From contig JAMWFC010000051.1 of assembly GCA_027475525.1 (NCBI GenBank), positions 2,307,205 to 2,371,204 of the forward strand: a stretch of DNA of 64,000 nt. The letters are read 5' to 3'. Positions within the stretch are counted from its first letter, which is position 1. Each line of letters opens with the position of its first letter. Of the stretch, positions 22,864 to 35,771 are shown piece by piece. The notes beneath the pieces were generated by a model that had not been told where the DNA came from, searched no databases, and worked only from the letters and a program-made list of their open reading frames with translations. The stretch comes from Macrolepiota albuminosa. Its lineage: Eukaryota > Basidiomycota > Agaricomycetes > Agaricales > Agaricaceae. The position numbers were made by a program, and so were the translations under genes.

Positions 22864-23738
22864 ATGCATCGCCCAGGCCCCCTCAAGGACCTTCCCCTCG
22901 ACCAGTTCCTCCCTGTTAACCCTAACCTTTCCCGCAAACGCCCCCTGTCTCCAGCCCCTGTTCTGTCCAGCCCTGCCAAGCGCCGCATCCTCAGCGAGGA
23001 GGGCATCTATTCTCCCAGAGGCCGCCGCAATGCCTTCTCAGATGTCCTTGCTGGTCCCAGTAGTCCGGCCAAACGGCTCGACTTTGGCTCACCGAAACAA
23101 ACACCGTCTAGTAGCAGATTAAAGAATCTGTACGACTGCTTTACCCAACCATCCAGCTCCTTTGTCCCTTCTCAGGAAACACCGCCCAAGACCAACCTCC
23201 AGTCTATCCATTATCCCGGCTTCAACCATCCAGCTCCTTTGTCCCTTCTCAGGAAACACCGCCCAAGACCAACCTCCAGTCTATCCATTATCCCGGCTTC
23301 AAGTCTACTATGATCCCCAATCACTCTCTTCCGCCAATGAAACACCATGCCTGCCAGCCACTAGTGACAAAGACAAAGGCGCTGCTGTCAAGGAAAACAT
23401 CCCTCCTAGGAGAAAGACCCGCAAAGCAGCCACGGCACCTGTGACAAAGACAAAGGCGCTGCTGTCAAGGAAAACATCCCTCCTAGGAGAAAGACCCGCA
23501 AAGCAGCCACGGCACCTCCGAGGGAGAGTCCAAAGCCCAGCTACTTACCACTCCAGCCAAGAGGCGAGTGTCTGAGAGGCTCAAAGCCAAGTCGACGCCT
23601 GCTACTCCCAAAAAGTCTCTGTCGGGAGATAGGGTGCAGCATGACAGCCCGACTCCGCGGCGGAGGGTTTTCGGTCAGGAAGCGGTATTCACACCGCGGA
23701 GGTTTCTTGGGGCAGACGAACTGTCCCAGCATGATTGA
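22864..23738 (+). CDS. Ser/Pro-rich conserved nuclear-type protein of unknown function
   Basis: ATG at 22864 (MHRPGPLKDLPLDQFLPVNP). Not recognised as a named family. It is basic and rich in SP/TP dipeptides (PLSPAP, LSSPAKRR, YSPRGRR, AGPSSPAKRL, FGSPKQT, TTPAKRR, ATPKKS), the pattern of a nuclear CDK substrate, and has bipartite-like basic stretches (SPAKRRIL, RRKTRKAA). A KENIPPRR stretch contains a KEN box, which in other proteins marks APC/C targets; this is suggestive only. It ends VFGQEAVFTPRRFLGADELS then QHD at TGA 23736-23738. Two 77-bp duplications break it; each needs one added base at the right edge (after 23299 and after 23517) to restore the frame. It starts 124 bp after the end of RPA190, in the same direction. 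Confidence 0.65.
23146..23299. repeat. 77-bp perfect tandem duplication (23146-23222 / 23223-23299)
   Basis: In the Ser/Pro-rich gene. ..SIHYPGF joins QVYYDPQSLSSANETP only with one added base after 23299. Confidence 0.9.
23364..23517. repeat. 77-bp perfect tandem duplication (23364-23440 / 23441-23517)
   Basis: In the Ser/Pro-rich gene, over KENIPPRRKTRKAATAP. The downstream frame EGESKAQLLTTPAKRRVSER is reached only with one added base after 23517. Confidence 0.9.
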
Positions 23739-24097
23739 AGAACAATGGGCTTCCATATTTGAGCCCTATGCACATAACACTAATATCCTACCCATTTTAT
23801 CTCTTATATCTTGTATCATATTGACACCTCTCAGCTGTCTTCGTATATAATTTTTACATCTTGTTTATCTCTACTTTCTGCCGATCTCACCACAGTACAT
23901 CAAGGCACGCTCTGGTCGCTGCCCTCACCTTCATCCTCTTTTTACTCCCCCTAAACGGTTTCTTGATATTACGGATGGTACTATTTATCTGTATTCGTGG
24001 TGTATATGTACTCCTTCCCATTAGCAATGTCTTGAAAAACAATTCACGTGAGTGACACGTTGATCGAAGCCGACTTCACCTCAAACTATATACCCCA
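23739..24097. other. Spacer between the Ser/Pro-rich gene and LCL2
   Basis: 359 bp, pyrimidine-rich on the plus strand, no gene seen. It probably holds the 3' end of the upstream gene and the LCL2 promoter. Confidence 0.5.
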
Positions 24098-24544
24098 ATG
24101 CCACGGGCAATTCTATTCGTGCTATTCCTTACCGTCGGATTGGTGACGGCCAACTTTGATTTTTTCGGCAACATGTTTGGACACCAGCAGCAATACCAGC
24201 AGCAATACCAGCAGCAACAGCGCTCTGGTGCATCTCAGTGGATGACCCAAGTAGAGAGCGGTATGCCCATTTAACCATATTGACAATCTTTGAACACGTC
24301 ATCGAACTTGATTACCACTTTTCTAGTACAATGTTCACAATATCTATGCCCCTCGACTCTCGATTGTGTTTCACGGCCCGTAGACTGCCCTTGTCCTGAT
24401 GTGCAGGATGTCAAGTGCATTATACCTGACGAGGGAAGTAGTGGTGATGCCAGCTTCGTGTGTGTAAGGGGCGAGAATGAATGTGCTGAGGTGGACCGTC
24501 TCATGCGAAAAGGATCCTCGAAGAGTCGAAGTAGGAAATTGTAG
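24098..24544 (+). CDS. LCL2: Long chronological lifespan protein 2 homologue
   Basis: Small secretory-pathway protein; in yeast Lcl2 is linked to ER-associated degradation and long chronological lifespan. Exon 1 from ATG 24098 has a clear signal peptide ([18 protein letters not shown]) followed by [20 protein letters not shown], a short Gln/Tyr repeat. A phase-1 intron (24261-24326, gtatgc..tag) joins VES to [20 protein letters not shown], then [17 protein letters not shown] and [18 protein letters not shown], ending SRSRKL at TAG 24542-24544. The Cys pattern YLCP..LDCV..CPCP..VKC matches the family, and the length (about 126 residues) is normal. Confidence 0.9.
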
Positions 24545-25596
24545 CCGATGTAGTCTCTCGTTCCTATTGCTAGCTCCATTCTACTGTTCTTGTTCACGAA
24601 TACTTTAGTCTTTCTCCCTTTGAATCCTTAAAATCCTTCATAAATTCGGTGAGTGTTTAAGAGAACTATCAATAATTGGGCGTGACTTTAGATAATTACG
24701 AAGGGTTTGGCAAGACCCTTTCCATCACTTCGTCACAAAGCATAACCAGCCGAGATAGTACTTATTGAGATCAAAATCTACCTCACTTCATGAACAGATT
24801 CGACGTCATCCCTGATATGAAATGTACGAATATCTGCCTCAGTAATAGTCGCAAATGCCAAACGAACCTTGGCCCATTCAGCATATGCTAGTCATGTGGA
24901 ATCACAGTGGATGAGGACCTTCGTTATGTACTGTTTCATGACCCCTCAACCCGATGTGAAAACACCTGCACCCTCTGTGTATACACACTGACCGGCAATC
25001 CTTGTCGCCTCATCAAGCAACTCGATAATATGGCAAATGTCCGTGCAATGCCAGCACGCCGATGGTCGAGGTGAGTGCGACGAATTATACAACCGTTAAA
25101 AGGTACCCTGAAAAAACAAGAGACAAGAAGTACGACCGTGCATTTGGTGTGTGTTTTCCAAGTCCAATCAAGACAGCCGAGGTGATACAAGAGCGTATAG
25201 ATAGAGGTGCATGGATATGGACGAATGTTCCAGGTCGAGCATTGATACGACTAAGAGAATGAGTGCGCCAGGGACTGAAGCGCCTTGTGGAAGATGAGGT
25301 TTGTAGGAGCGGAGATGCCAGGAAGGCCTGGAGTTCAGTGCTAGGTAATTTCACCGACACTAATTGGAGGGCAGTTGCTAAGCATCGAGCGTTTCTACAG
25401 TGTCCAGCACTCGTAATGGGACCAGCTGATGCGACATCAAAGTGCTGGCCGAGTTCGCTTTCCCTTCAACGTCAATAGGTCCCTTCTGACCGAACCCCGG
25501 GGCCGGAATTGCCGTCAATCGCTGAGAAAATAAGCTGAGCAATGATCAATCTCACCATCGTCATCGCGTGTTTGGAGGTTTCTCAGCTGGCCTTCG
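24545..25596. other. About 1 kb without a confident gene; fragmentary frames
   Basis: On the minus strand two protein-like pieces can be read, IIELLDEATRIAG (about 24990-25040) and AEWAKVRLAFATITEADIRT (about 24825-24890, stop TAG at 24778-24780), which could be joined by an intron. On the plus strand a frame runs from 25062 to 25478 with a single TGA at 25260-25262. Neither strand gives a family I recognise. It may be a degenerate gene or a gene on the minus strand with poorly visible introns. Confidence 0.3.
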
Positions 25597-25606
25597 TATA
25601 TATAAG
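25597..25606 (+). promoter_or_regulatory. TATA box of the secreted PEBP gene
   Basis: A tatatataag run lies about 35-40 bp before the ATG at 25639, followed by a pyrimidine-rich leader, as in strongly expressed fungal genes. One of the clearest TATA boxes in the window. Confidence 0.5.
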
Positions 25607-25638
25607 TCCTTTCTTTCTCTTCGCTATCTTACAGAATA

Positions 25639-26690
25639 ATGCACTACTTTCTCATTCTCACTCTTCCTTTCTTGCCTTTGCTTCATGCTCAGATAAATTC
25701 TTCGCTCTTGAATAATGTAACGCAGGCATTCTCGCAAGCGCAAATTGTCCCGGATCTACTTTCTTCTTTCACACCAATGGACCTGGTAAACATTACCTTC
25801 CCAGCGACTATGTCCGCCGATATGGTTAATGTTATGCCTGGTTCTCTCTTGACGGAGATTCGTAAGAGATCAAGACACTGATCATGCTCCAATTGACATA
25901 GTACACGCACAGAAACCGCGATGGAACCAGTGTTTTCTCTCATACAAGATGATACTACTACTCTTATGGGCAATGAAACATTTGTCCTAGCTCTGGTGGA
26001 CCCAGATGTCCCATCTCCGCAAGGCACGGATAAGACTGAGTTCCTGCATTTTCTGGGGGCGAACTTCTCAGTGGATCCCACCTCGTCAAATCTTGTCAAT
26101 CAAAGTACAGCCCTTTTTGAATGGTTCCCACCGACTCCGCCACCGGGAGACCCTCCACACCGGTCAGTTATCTTAATTCTCCCAAGCCAACCCTGAGATT
26201 TGCAACTCTTTCTAGATATGTTTTAGTCGTATATATACAACCAGATAGCTTCTCAGACATCGTGGCTACGCTTATCAATGCATCTACGCAGAGACTCGGC
26301 TTTGACTTCTCAGCATTTACTGATGCCACAAATCTCATAAGCCCTCTAGCCGGAAATTACTTTCTAGTGGGCCCCGACAATAGTACATCCACAACACCCA
26401 CCTCTGCTATCCCCAGCACGACTATCTCTTCACCCATGACACAGCTCAGCACGACTATCTCTTCACCCATGACACAGTTTAGCGCGACTATCTCTTCGCC
26501 CATGACACAGATTAGTTCAATGGCACCGCTTTCGTCATTCAGCGGTACCAGCACCACCGTTGTCGTCAGTACTAGCACTGCTGTTCCAGCCCCTACACCA
26601 ACAAGTACCAATAATGTGATTGGATATCCAAGGCCGATGATTCATAGTATTTCCTTTGTCATCTTAGTCTTGGCTCGTGAGCTCTTTTAA
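25639..26690 (+). CDS. Secreted phosphatidylethanolamine-binding protein (PEBP) with Ser/Thr repeat tail
   Basis: PEBP fold proteins bind phospholipid head groups; the role of secreted fungal members is not settled. Signal peptide MHYFLILTLPFLPLLHAQIN, then LLSSFTPMDLVNITFP. After intron 1 (donor gtaaga, acceptor gcacag) comes TFVLALVDPDVPSPQGTDK, the conserved D-P-D ligand loop, then FLHFLGANF, PPTPPPGDPPHRYVLVVYIQ (the P-H-R motif; intron 2 splits the R codon) and QRLGFDFSAFTDATNLISPL. The tail has three near-identical copies of an 11-residue unit (TISSPMTQ core) and a Ser/Thr-rich stretch. It ends in a hydrophobic run (ISFVILVLARELF), suggesting GPI attachment, although the final residues ARELF are less hydrophobic than usual. 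Likely extracellular or cell-wall bound. Confidence 0.85.
26425..26515 (+). repeat. 33-bp in-frame minisatellite in the PEBP gene
   Basis: About three tandem units of 33 bp encode STTISSPMTQL-like repeats. Copies differ at a few bases (cacgacta/cgcgacta, caccc/cgccc), so unlike the 77-bp duplications this repeat has diverged and looks natural. Confidence 0.8.
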
Positions 26691-28255
26691 CTAGGTCTCT
26701 TGTGGTCTAGTAGTGTGACCATTTATGAATTATGTACGAGGTAGATGTCAAGCTCCTGGGATAAGCTCAATTTTTGCCCTAATACCCTGCAAACGTCTTA
26801 GCCTTGCAAAATCCGTGCACATGATGATAACAGTGTGTTCATGTGCTTCAGAAGACAAGTTATCACCAAAAGTTGAAATTCGACCAACTGCACCATCAAC
26901 CCCCCACGCACACGCATCCCAGCATCTCCATCTAGATTTCCTCTTTGTTTTCTTATAAATTTACCCTGCCATCAGATACTTATCGCCACACGTTCATAGA
27001 CTAGTTTCAGTACACTTACATAGCGACGTAGGTTGGGCTGTGAAGTGCAGGCAGCTTTGAGATCAATAATTCATAGACTAGTTTCAGTACACTTACATAG
27101 CGACGTAGGTTGGGCTGTGAAGTGCAGGCAGCTTTGAGATCAATAATATAAAATATTGGCAGAAATTTATTGAACATAAGTAGATGCACCATCAATCGAT
27201 TATCGAGACATACTCAGAGATATACTAACTGTACTGTAGATGAAACTTACATTCCCTGTGGTTACTTTAGATCTATGTGGTTTGAATTACAACAAGGAAG
27301 AGGCCCACAGTCTTGGCCTCATACGTTATATGCTGTGCGTTTGCTGCTAAGCTCTCAGCCCTGGACATAACAGGACTACTGAAGCACTGATGCCTCCCTC
27401 AAAGCCCAAACCATCACAATAGATAAATACTAAGACAAAGCAGAAAGCATTGTTGGCATCTATGAGGGCTGAGTCCTTGCCCTTCTCAACATGAGCTGAG
27501 AAGGAGGGGGAATAATTCAGCCTGTGGCAGACTGGGTCAAGTCTCTATTTAGGCAGGGTCAATGCCTGGGGTGTAGAAGGGCTCGTGAAGAGATTTGTTA
27601 GAAAACGTGACTCAGCAGCCCTATCAAAGGGTGAGTATAGAGGCTGAGAGCATGGGAGAGATGACAAAATGCATCCTGAGAAACATTTGACATGTGTAGA
27701 TGAAAAAAGTTTTGGAGGAGAAAAGTGTTAGAACCTTCAGTCGCATGTAATTGACTATATTTGTCTATAGTACTGAATGGACAGAATAGGTATTCTATTT
27801 GATATGATATCAGTAAGTTGTAGGTGGACAATTAGTAAAGTGTAACTCACCTTCAATCATGTATAACTGACTGAGAGTGTGATTGAGTAGCAGTAGTGTT
27901 TATAGAGAAGGATTGATGCTATATGAAAGAACAATGAAGGATGATAAAGGACGATGGAAGACCAATAGAGAGAACAGGCGGCCAGAGCTGGTCATGGACG
28001 AGAAAAGAGACCGTAGTATCAGACAATGTACGCAAGGTTGGGTTCTTGTCTCGAGTTTCAACAAGGAGAAATGAGTTAGAAGCCAGGCTTCGGCTTTAGG
28101 CGATTGGACTCTTCAGTGCATCTAATCTAATCGTTATTTGTGTGTGATTGCATAACCTTTAGACTTCGTTTCCAAATGTCTCCAAACACTATCAGCTCAC
28201 ACACTTGACCGGTGATGGCACTGGCCAGGCCAACGGCAAGTTTTAGCCCCCTAGG
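26691..28255. other. 1.5 kb spacer without a callable gene
   Basis: Contains a 77-bp duplication (26993-27146) and short unrelated open frames. The last 120 bp probably hold the promoter and first non-coding exon of the SF3b14 gene. Confidence 0.5.
26993..27146. repeat. 77-bp perfect tandem duplication (26993-27069 / 27070-27146)
   Basis: In non-coding DNA. Same period as the others. Confidence 0.9.
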
Positions 28256-28686
28256 TTGACCACTCGCTCATCTGTTCGTAAACAGACAAAACTCCCCCCC
28301 GGTGCCAACCGTATCTTATTTGTGAAGAACCTTAACTACCAAATTACTGGAGAGGACTTGTATGACCTGTTTGGGCGCTATGGAACTATACGCCAAATAC
28401 GGATAGGGAATGAGCAGAAGACAAAAGGGACAGCATTTGTCGTCTTTGACGATGTTATGGATGTACGTCGTCCATGAGCTGAAGGCTGAGTATCACTCAA
28501 TCTTTCTAACTTCAGGCGAAGAACGCTCTTGAGCATTTGAACGGTTTCCATCTACAGGAACGTTACATTGTCGTCCTGTATCATATGCCAGCCAAACAAG
28601 ATGCTGCAGCCGCCAAGGCAGACTTGGCCCGCCGCGAAGAGGAACTTGCGACGCTGAAGAAGAAACATAATATTGGAGACGAATGA
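28256..28686 (+). CDS. SF3B6: Splicing factor 3B subunit 6 (SF3b14/p14), RRM protein
   Basis: U2 snRNP subunit that contacts the branch-point adenosine and SF3B1. The frame reads RKQTKLPPGANRILFVKNLN, YQITGEDLYDLFGRYGTIRQ, IRIGNEQKTKGTAFVVFDDV, giving RNP2 (ILFVKNLNY) and RNP1 (KGTAFVVF) of one RRM. After an intron (about 28460-28515) it continues DAKNALEHLNGFHLQERYIV, VLYHMPAKQDAAAAKADLAR and ends GDE at TGA 28684-28686. No ATG precedes the conserved part in this frame. A start codon split as AT|G by an intron ending at cctag (28251-28255) is possible, and 28256 is then close to the start. Confidence 0.9.
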
Positions 28687-31600
28687 TTATCCATTGTAGT
28701 AGGTTATCGCGGCAGTTTGTTCATCCATACGACAATTTGAACCGTTTCGTGATATATGCAGCTCCTTAGAGTGTCCTGTTCGACTGTACTGCGCGGAAAG
28801 AGACCATATAGAAAAATGTCTTGTCTTAAAATACAGTATGTCCGAGGTGCCTTTGTTCTACTTCTTTCCTCGACTTCATTCCAGGAGATACAATCGATGC
28901 GAACCATTACCGTGATATACGCCTCCGTTCTCACCTCACTTTGCCTCACAATTGGGGCAGAGTCTGTCGATGTGAGGTGAATATTGCTGCGGATATTGCC
29001 GACTTTGAAGCATAAGAATTTGTTAATGCATAATGAAATGGCTACGAACTATTGCCAGCATGATTTTGGGCATTGCGGTGGTACACAGTCCTTCGGGTGA
29101 GTCGAACTGAATTTACAATTGATCAAGTCGCATTGGATCTGAAGAACTGTCAACAAACGTCGTTGTATACAAGAGCGGACCCTTGCCTCTTCATCAGGCT
29201 AATGACAATCTCGTTGTAATAATGTGTTAACGACGAACGAGAGCTACTAACCAATGTTATACCGTGGCCACACCTATGCATGTCTATTCAGATGTGTTAC
29301 TCACATGAACCAGGGCATACTCACCTCTTGTAGTAGTTGCGAACCCTTCAATCATATAGAGGGTGAATCATCGTTGACCAAGTCGTCACTGTTAGGGGCC
29401 TACCTACGCCAGTAACACATGTTAGGGGAAGATTGGGGATGGGTACGTGACACCCGGGAATTTATGCGAATCGATATTGAATTGCGACACGATCCTCGGA
29501 AATCCACGCGCGGCAGCTTCCCCGCGAGAGTGCCGAACAATGAGCCCTAGATTATGGGCCAGGTGCTTGTCTGGATTTTCTTCTAGCGAACCGGCTAAAT
29601 TTGGCAAGATGGCTCAGGCTTTCGGCGGTCTTTCAGAGAACTATTCCACCATGGTGGCATCGTCAGTAAGAAGCTCTTGATCTATCCCGTGAGAGGTCCC
29701 GTAGTACTTTTGTTACACAAATGAATCTTTTCAGCTCGCTTCAGATATCTGATTATTCCACAAGCGAAAATACTCACACGTGTTCCTTGTTATGGTTCTA
29801 TAGGTCAAAGAGTTCGCCACAACTCCGGGGCAGTCAAGCCGGAACTCGTCGAACTTCTCGCCAACAGCCGGAATCTCTCTTGATTATTTTTCATCAGGAC
29901 CTATCATCTGACCAGAAAAAACCTTCTTGGCTGACTGACACATGGACTTAGTTATTCTGGCCATGTGGTTTGGCAACTTTAGCATATTCCAGCACCGCCT
30001 CATTCCCTCGGGATCTCCATGGCTCAGCATTAAAGATACGCTTTTTGGCAACCTAGTAGTGTATTTTTGTAATTTCAGTGTCGAAGTTGAGTGGGGGTGG
30101 GGCGTTTTGTAACTCAAAATGCTCTTGTCAAGGCCAGCGTCCTGGAATGCACCATTCAAAGCTGTTGAACAGCTGTTGGACTTTCTATATTACCTTATCC
30201 CCATGATCATCGCTAATTTTTAAGCGTTTAACATACAGGGGACGGACCTGAACGATTAAGCGACAAAGTTCTTCGAAACTTCCCAATGTACCGACTGCGA
30301 TCGTGACTTACCACCTTCTAAATGCCCAGTTGGGTCTGACCTGGGAAGTTTTTTTTTTATCCGGCGATCCTTTGACTCTTTTGCCTCTTCTTTAATTTCA
30401 CACCAAAGTTTACACCATTTTGACTTGTCGATGCCGTCAGAGTTCTGTACAGTGTCGCCACGTTTCTGGAAGATCTACGTTACCGGCGGCGCGTCCCGAA
30501 AATGTTGTTCGGCTAGAGGGTACGATTTGTTCATGATAGTTGAATCTTCTCATGATCTATCTCGCTTTCGTGTTAGACAAGAAACGACAATTGACATGAT
30601 TGACGGTTACTGAAACCGTACATCTGTCGCCTCTTGCTCCACAGTACAGGATTATTCTGAGCAAATTGTATGATTCGATATCGAAAATGGCACGTCCGCC
30701 TGCGAACCAAATAAAGCTTTTGTATGGGTAGCCTTGATCATCCCTTGAATATTGAATGCCGAGAGGACGTGTCAGTAATAATCCAAACTTAATCAGCGCC
30801 GCCCACAGGTATGTTCCAAGAAGACCCTCAATACTGCCTTGTTGTCATTGACCTTCTGTACATTATCAATCCAGCATATGACATAGAAGGATGGTTTCAA
30901 TTCTTCGGCGGCCTACTAATGAATGGAACGTGAACAGGGCCATTCAAACTTCATTCAAACTTGAATGATGCAGTGTCTTTGATTATATCGGGAAAAGTAG
31001 GGAATCATCCTTTTCTGTCAGAAGCTCCTATAAAAAGATGAAGTCTTTATCCGAACAAAAATAACAGAAAAAGCGAAGAACGTACACCACATTGAACATC
31101 AGGCAATCGACTTGACACGGTCAATCTGTGCAAACCAACAGGTCAATTTCCACCTACGTACAACATTCAAGCTTGTAAAACAGAAAGAGTTTCCATCTAG
31201 CCATGGTGGTGTCTGAAGGTAAAACGTTGATATTTGCGTTTGATGAAGAGTTTACGTTGAAAGGATGCACCTCCGAATAGTATATCCAAAAGGGTTCAAA
31301 GACGTGAAAGGAAAGTTAATGAAGCCACATCCCGCATCGACGGCAGCGGTGAGCAGGTGAGCAAGGTCCGAAGATAAGAGGGGAGAATTTGTAGCCAGAA
31401 ACATCTTATCGGACATGCCTCAAACACATTATGGCAACACCATAATAACCAGAAGAATTCCAAGATTCACAATCATCAGCTCTCGAAAAGACAAGATTGT
31501 TCCGAGGACCGGCGTAAATGCCTCACAAGATTCGTCGAGTCGTATATGGTGTGAGGTTATGGATGCATCCACTTGCAGACGGAGAATTACCGGGTGAATG

Positions 31601-32439
31601 AAAACAATGGTGTTAGCTTGTGTGCCCTCGAACCTTAAACCTTCAAAGTTCAACCGCCTTGGCGCATGTGAAAACGATATCGGATAACGAAAGAAGCTTC
31701 CAACTTTTAAGGTCGGAGCTTCAGATCCCCAAATACCTTAACGCAGTGGTACCTTCATTTACAAATGTCAAGGTATTCCGTACTCGAAGACTCGAGCGAA
31801 AACATTCTTGCTTTTCGAAGAGAAGCGAAAAGCCGGGTGGAGCAGAGATTCCAGCAACATCACAACAAGTTGAAGGTAGGACAAACTTGTAGGATTCATG
31901 CATCACCATGTTTTTCAGTGACTTTTTGTGACTTGAGCTCAAAAACAATATTTTTACTTGACTAGGCTATATCGTACAAATTGTACTCCGATAAGCCCTT
32001 GAATAGAGTAATTAGAAATCAGGAGAACTTATCGGAGCCCGATTTTGGGATTTGTAAAGGATATGGTTCACAAGCAGCTTGGGGCTGCGGTCTACTTAGT
32101 CATTTTACATTGTGTCACAGAATAGTCACAGATCATGTGATGTAGTGGTTTGCGCATGAACGTCAGCTATCTTAAGACCACAAGAAATCTGATAGGTGTT
32201 CCAGCAGCGTGATGCGCTGGAAGCTTCAACACTGACAGGACCAGGGCGAAGAAAAACAAATGGTAAGACACTTCTGGACAAGCAATTCTTATATCACCTA
32301 TATTATGCTGCGATCAACTCCTGATCAACGCATCCTTTCGGCACTTATTTATTGTTTCTAAGAGACCGTTTATAAGGGTATAGAGTAGCCATACCCATCA
32401 AACTATGATGGCGATAAAAGCGAAAATCTAACAAAGGGT
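28687..32439. other. 3.7 kb region with no callable gene
   Basis: All open frames are under about 95 codons and none resembles a family I know. Weak candidates: a plus-strand ATG at 29033 followed by a hydrophobic leader (MKWLRTIASMILGIAVV) and a donor-like gtgagt; overlapping frames on both strands at 29422-29680; a minus frame at 31429-31653 ending in a hydrophobic run. No transposon ends, tRNA or long repeats were seen. It may hold non-coding RNA, decayed elements or a regulatory region. Confidence 0.45.
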
Positions 32440-33781
32440 CTATCCTAAATAAGATGATTTTAACCAGATCCTTCATAAAAGTTGAGCATTGAGGGAGAAA
32501 TAAAGACAGAGAAAACGTACCACCGGAGTAGACCTTGCCGAACAGAATTTGTTGGAGTTTGTCATACAGAGACAACACACCAGCACCAGCAACACCACGA
32601 AGAATGTTAGCACCAGCACCCTTAAAGAGCGACTTGGTACCCTCTTTGGCAACGATCTGGGAACCAGCATCAAACATAGACTTGTAGTTGACACCCGAGC
32701 CAGAAGTCATCATCATGCGACGACTAAAAAGACGGTTAAAAATCAAGACGAAACCAAAGTAAAGAAAAAGCAACACACCGGATAGTATCAAGAGGATATG
32801 AAGCAAGACCAGCACCAATGGTAACACCCCAACCTAGAAGGAAGGAAGCCAAGAAGGAACCTTGAAGTGCACCAACAAGGACGACGGGCTCTACAGTGAT
32901 GGTAAGCTGCTCTACCTCGTTAGAGTAAAAGAAATGGACGCACTGAGCGAATCATAGACACCAAAGTAAAGACCACGGTAGACAACAATTCCGACAACGG
33001 AGGGAACAAATCCACGGTAAAGACCGGCAATACCATCGGAAGCGAGAGTCTTCTTATATACATCAACCAGGCCATTGAATTGACGGGCTCCTCCAGACTT
33101 TGCGGATTTGGCATCGTTTGCCAAACGCGTACGGGCGTAGTCGAGAGAGTAGACGAAGAGGAGAGACGAAGCACCAGCAGCACCACCAGAAGCAACATTA
33201 CCAGCGAACCACTTCCAGTAGCCTTCGTTCTTCTTGAAACCGAACAAAGACTTAAAGTAGTCCTCTGTAAAGATATATATAAGCCACATAAGTCCTGACA
33301 CGCTGATAACTGAAAACATACTGAAGGCGAAGTTCAGGGCCTGGGTAGGGAAGTAACGGATAACGTTGGCGGTGTTTCCTCTCCACAAAGAAACAAGACC
33401 CTCTTCGCGGTATGTACGGGTGAACGCATCGCCGATACCCTTGTAGGGGCTGGCAAGACGACCCTGCTTAATCTAGAGACACCTTGTGAGAGGAACACAA
33501 AACACCGAAAAGGAATATTACGCACCATCTCATCTTGGTTCTGGACCAAGAGCTTGATGCGCTCAATGGGAGCAGCAGAGGTTTTGGCGACGGCCTACAC
33601 GAAAAGCAGGTCAACAAAGCGGCAGAAAAAAATTCGTGTGTGGTAGACATACAGCAGAAACACCGCCCATCAGGAAATCGACTATTACACGTATCACATT
33701 GACAACAGTTCAGGGAACAAGAATGATAAAATACAGACCAGCGAAATCCTGAGGCGACTTCACCTTTTTAACTTCGGCCAT
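32440..33781 (-). CDS. AAC: Mitochondrial ADP/ATP carrier
   Basis: Exchanges cytosolic ADP for matrix ATP across the inner mitochondrial membrane. ATG at 33781 ([15 protein letters not shown]). The three carrier repeats are visible: [19 protein letters not shown] (first P-x-D/E-x-x-K/R), [33 protein letters not shown] (second), and the third with [17 protein letters not shown]. The RRRMMM signature of ADP/ATP carriers is complete, split by an intron. Also [18 protein letters not shown] and [20 protein letters not shown]. The last intron leaves a terminal codon pair so that the protein ends YSGG at a TAG 32440-32442. Six or more short introns. It lies in tandem with the helicase gene upstream. 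Confidence 0.95.
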
Positions 33782-34069
33782 TGCGGACGAGGGAGAGGAT
33801 GAGTGGAGGTGAGGAAGAAAGGTAGACGATGGAGGAAATCGCGAAAAACTCGGCCATGAAAAGGACTTCGGGTAGCACCGGAACACTTTCAACTCCGCTA
33901 CACCTGATCGGAGAAGCCGCGGGCATCGGACGATAGATTGCCATGTGGGCTCTTCCGGGCTCGAAAACTTTCTTCAAAGCGCGCGGTAACAGCAATTTCC
34001 GATTGCAAGCAATAGAGTATAAACTACAAAAAAATACGTTCTACAGAATAAACGACAAGCAAGTCCACT

Positions 34070-35686
<1,617 letters not shown>

Positions 35687-35771
35687 TTTTGAAGTGGTTG
35701 GGATGAGAGTGTCGGAGTCTGAATTGTGCAGAATCTCGCTGTTTGACTTAGAAAACTCTTGGGCAGCAACC
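35687..35771. promoter_or_regulatory. 85-bp divergent promoter between FAL1 and SF3A3
   Basis: The two ATG codons face away from each other with 85 bp between. Transcription probably starts here or inside the opposite gene's first exon. Confidence 0.55.

Noticed and set aside
24178..24230. CAGCAG/CAATAC repeat as an unstable microsatellite
   Set aside because: It is in frame in LCL2, encodes a short Gln/Tyr run after the signal peptide and is only a few units long.
25062..25478. Plus-strand gene interrupted by one TGA
   Set aside because: The two halves share a frame, but no recognisable motif, start context or introns support it, and minus-strand pieces overlap it. Kept only as an unresolved region.
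29422..29680. Overlapping open frames on both strands as a small gene
   Set aside because: Neither strand shows splice signals or similarity I know; open frames of this size arise by chance.
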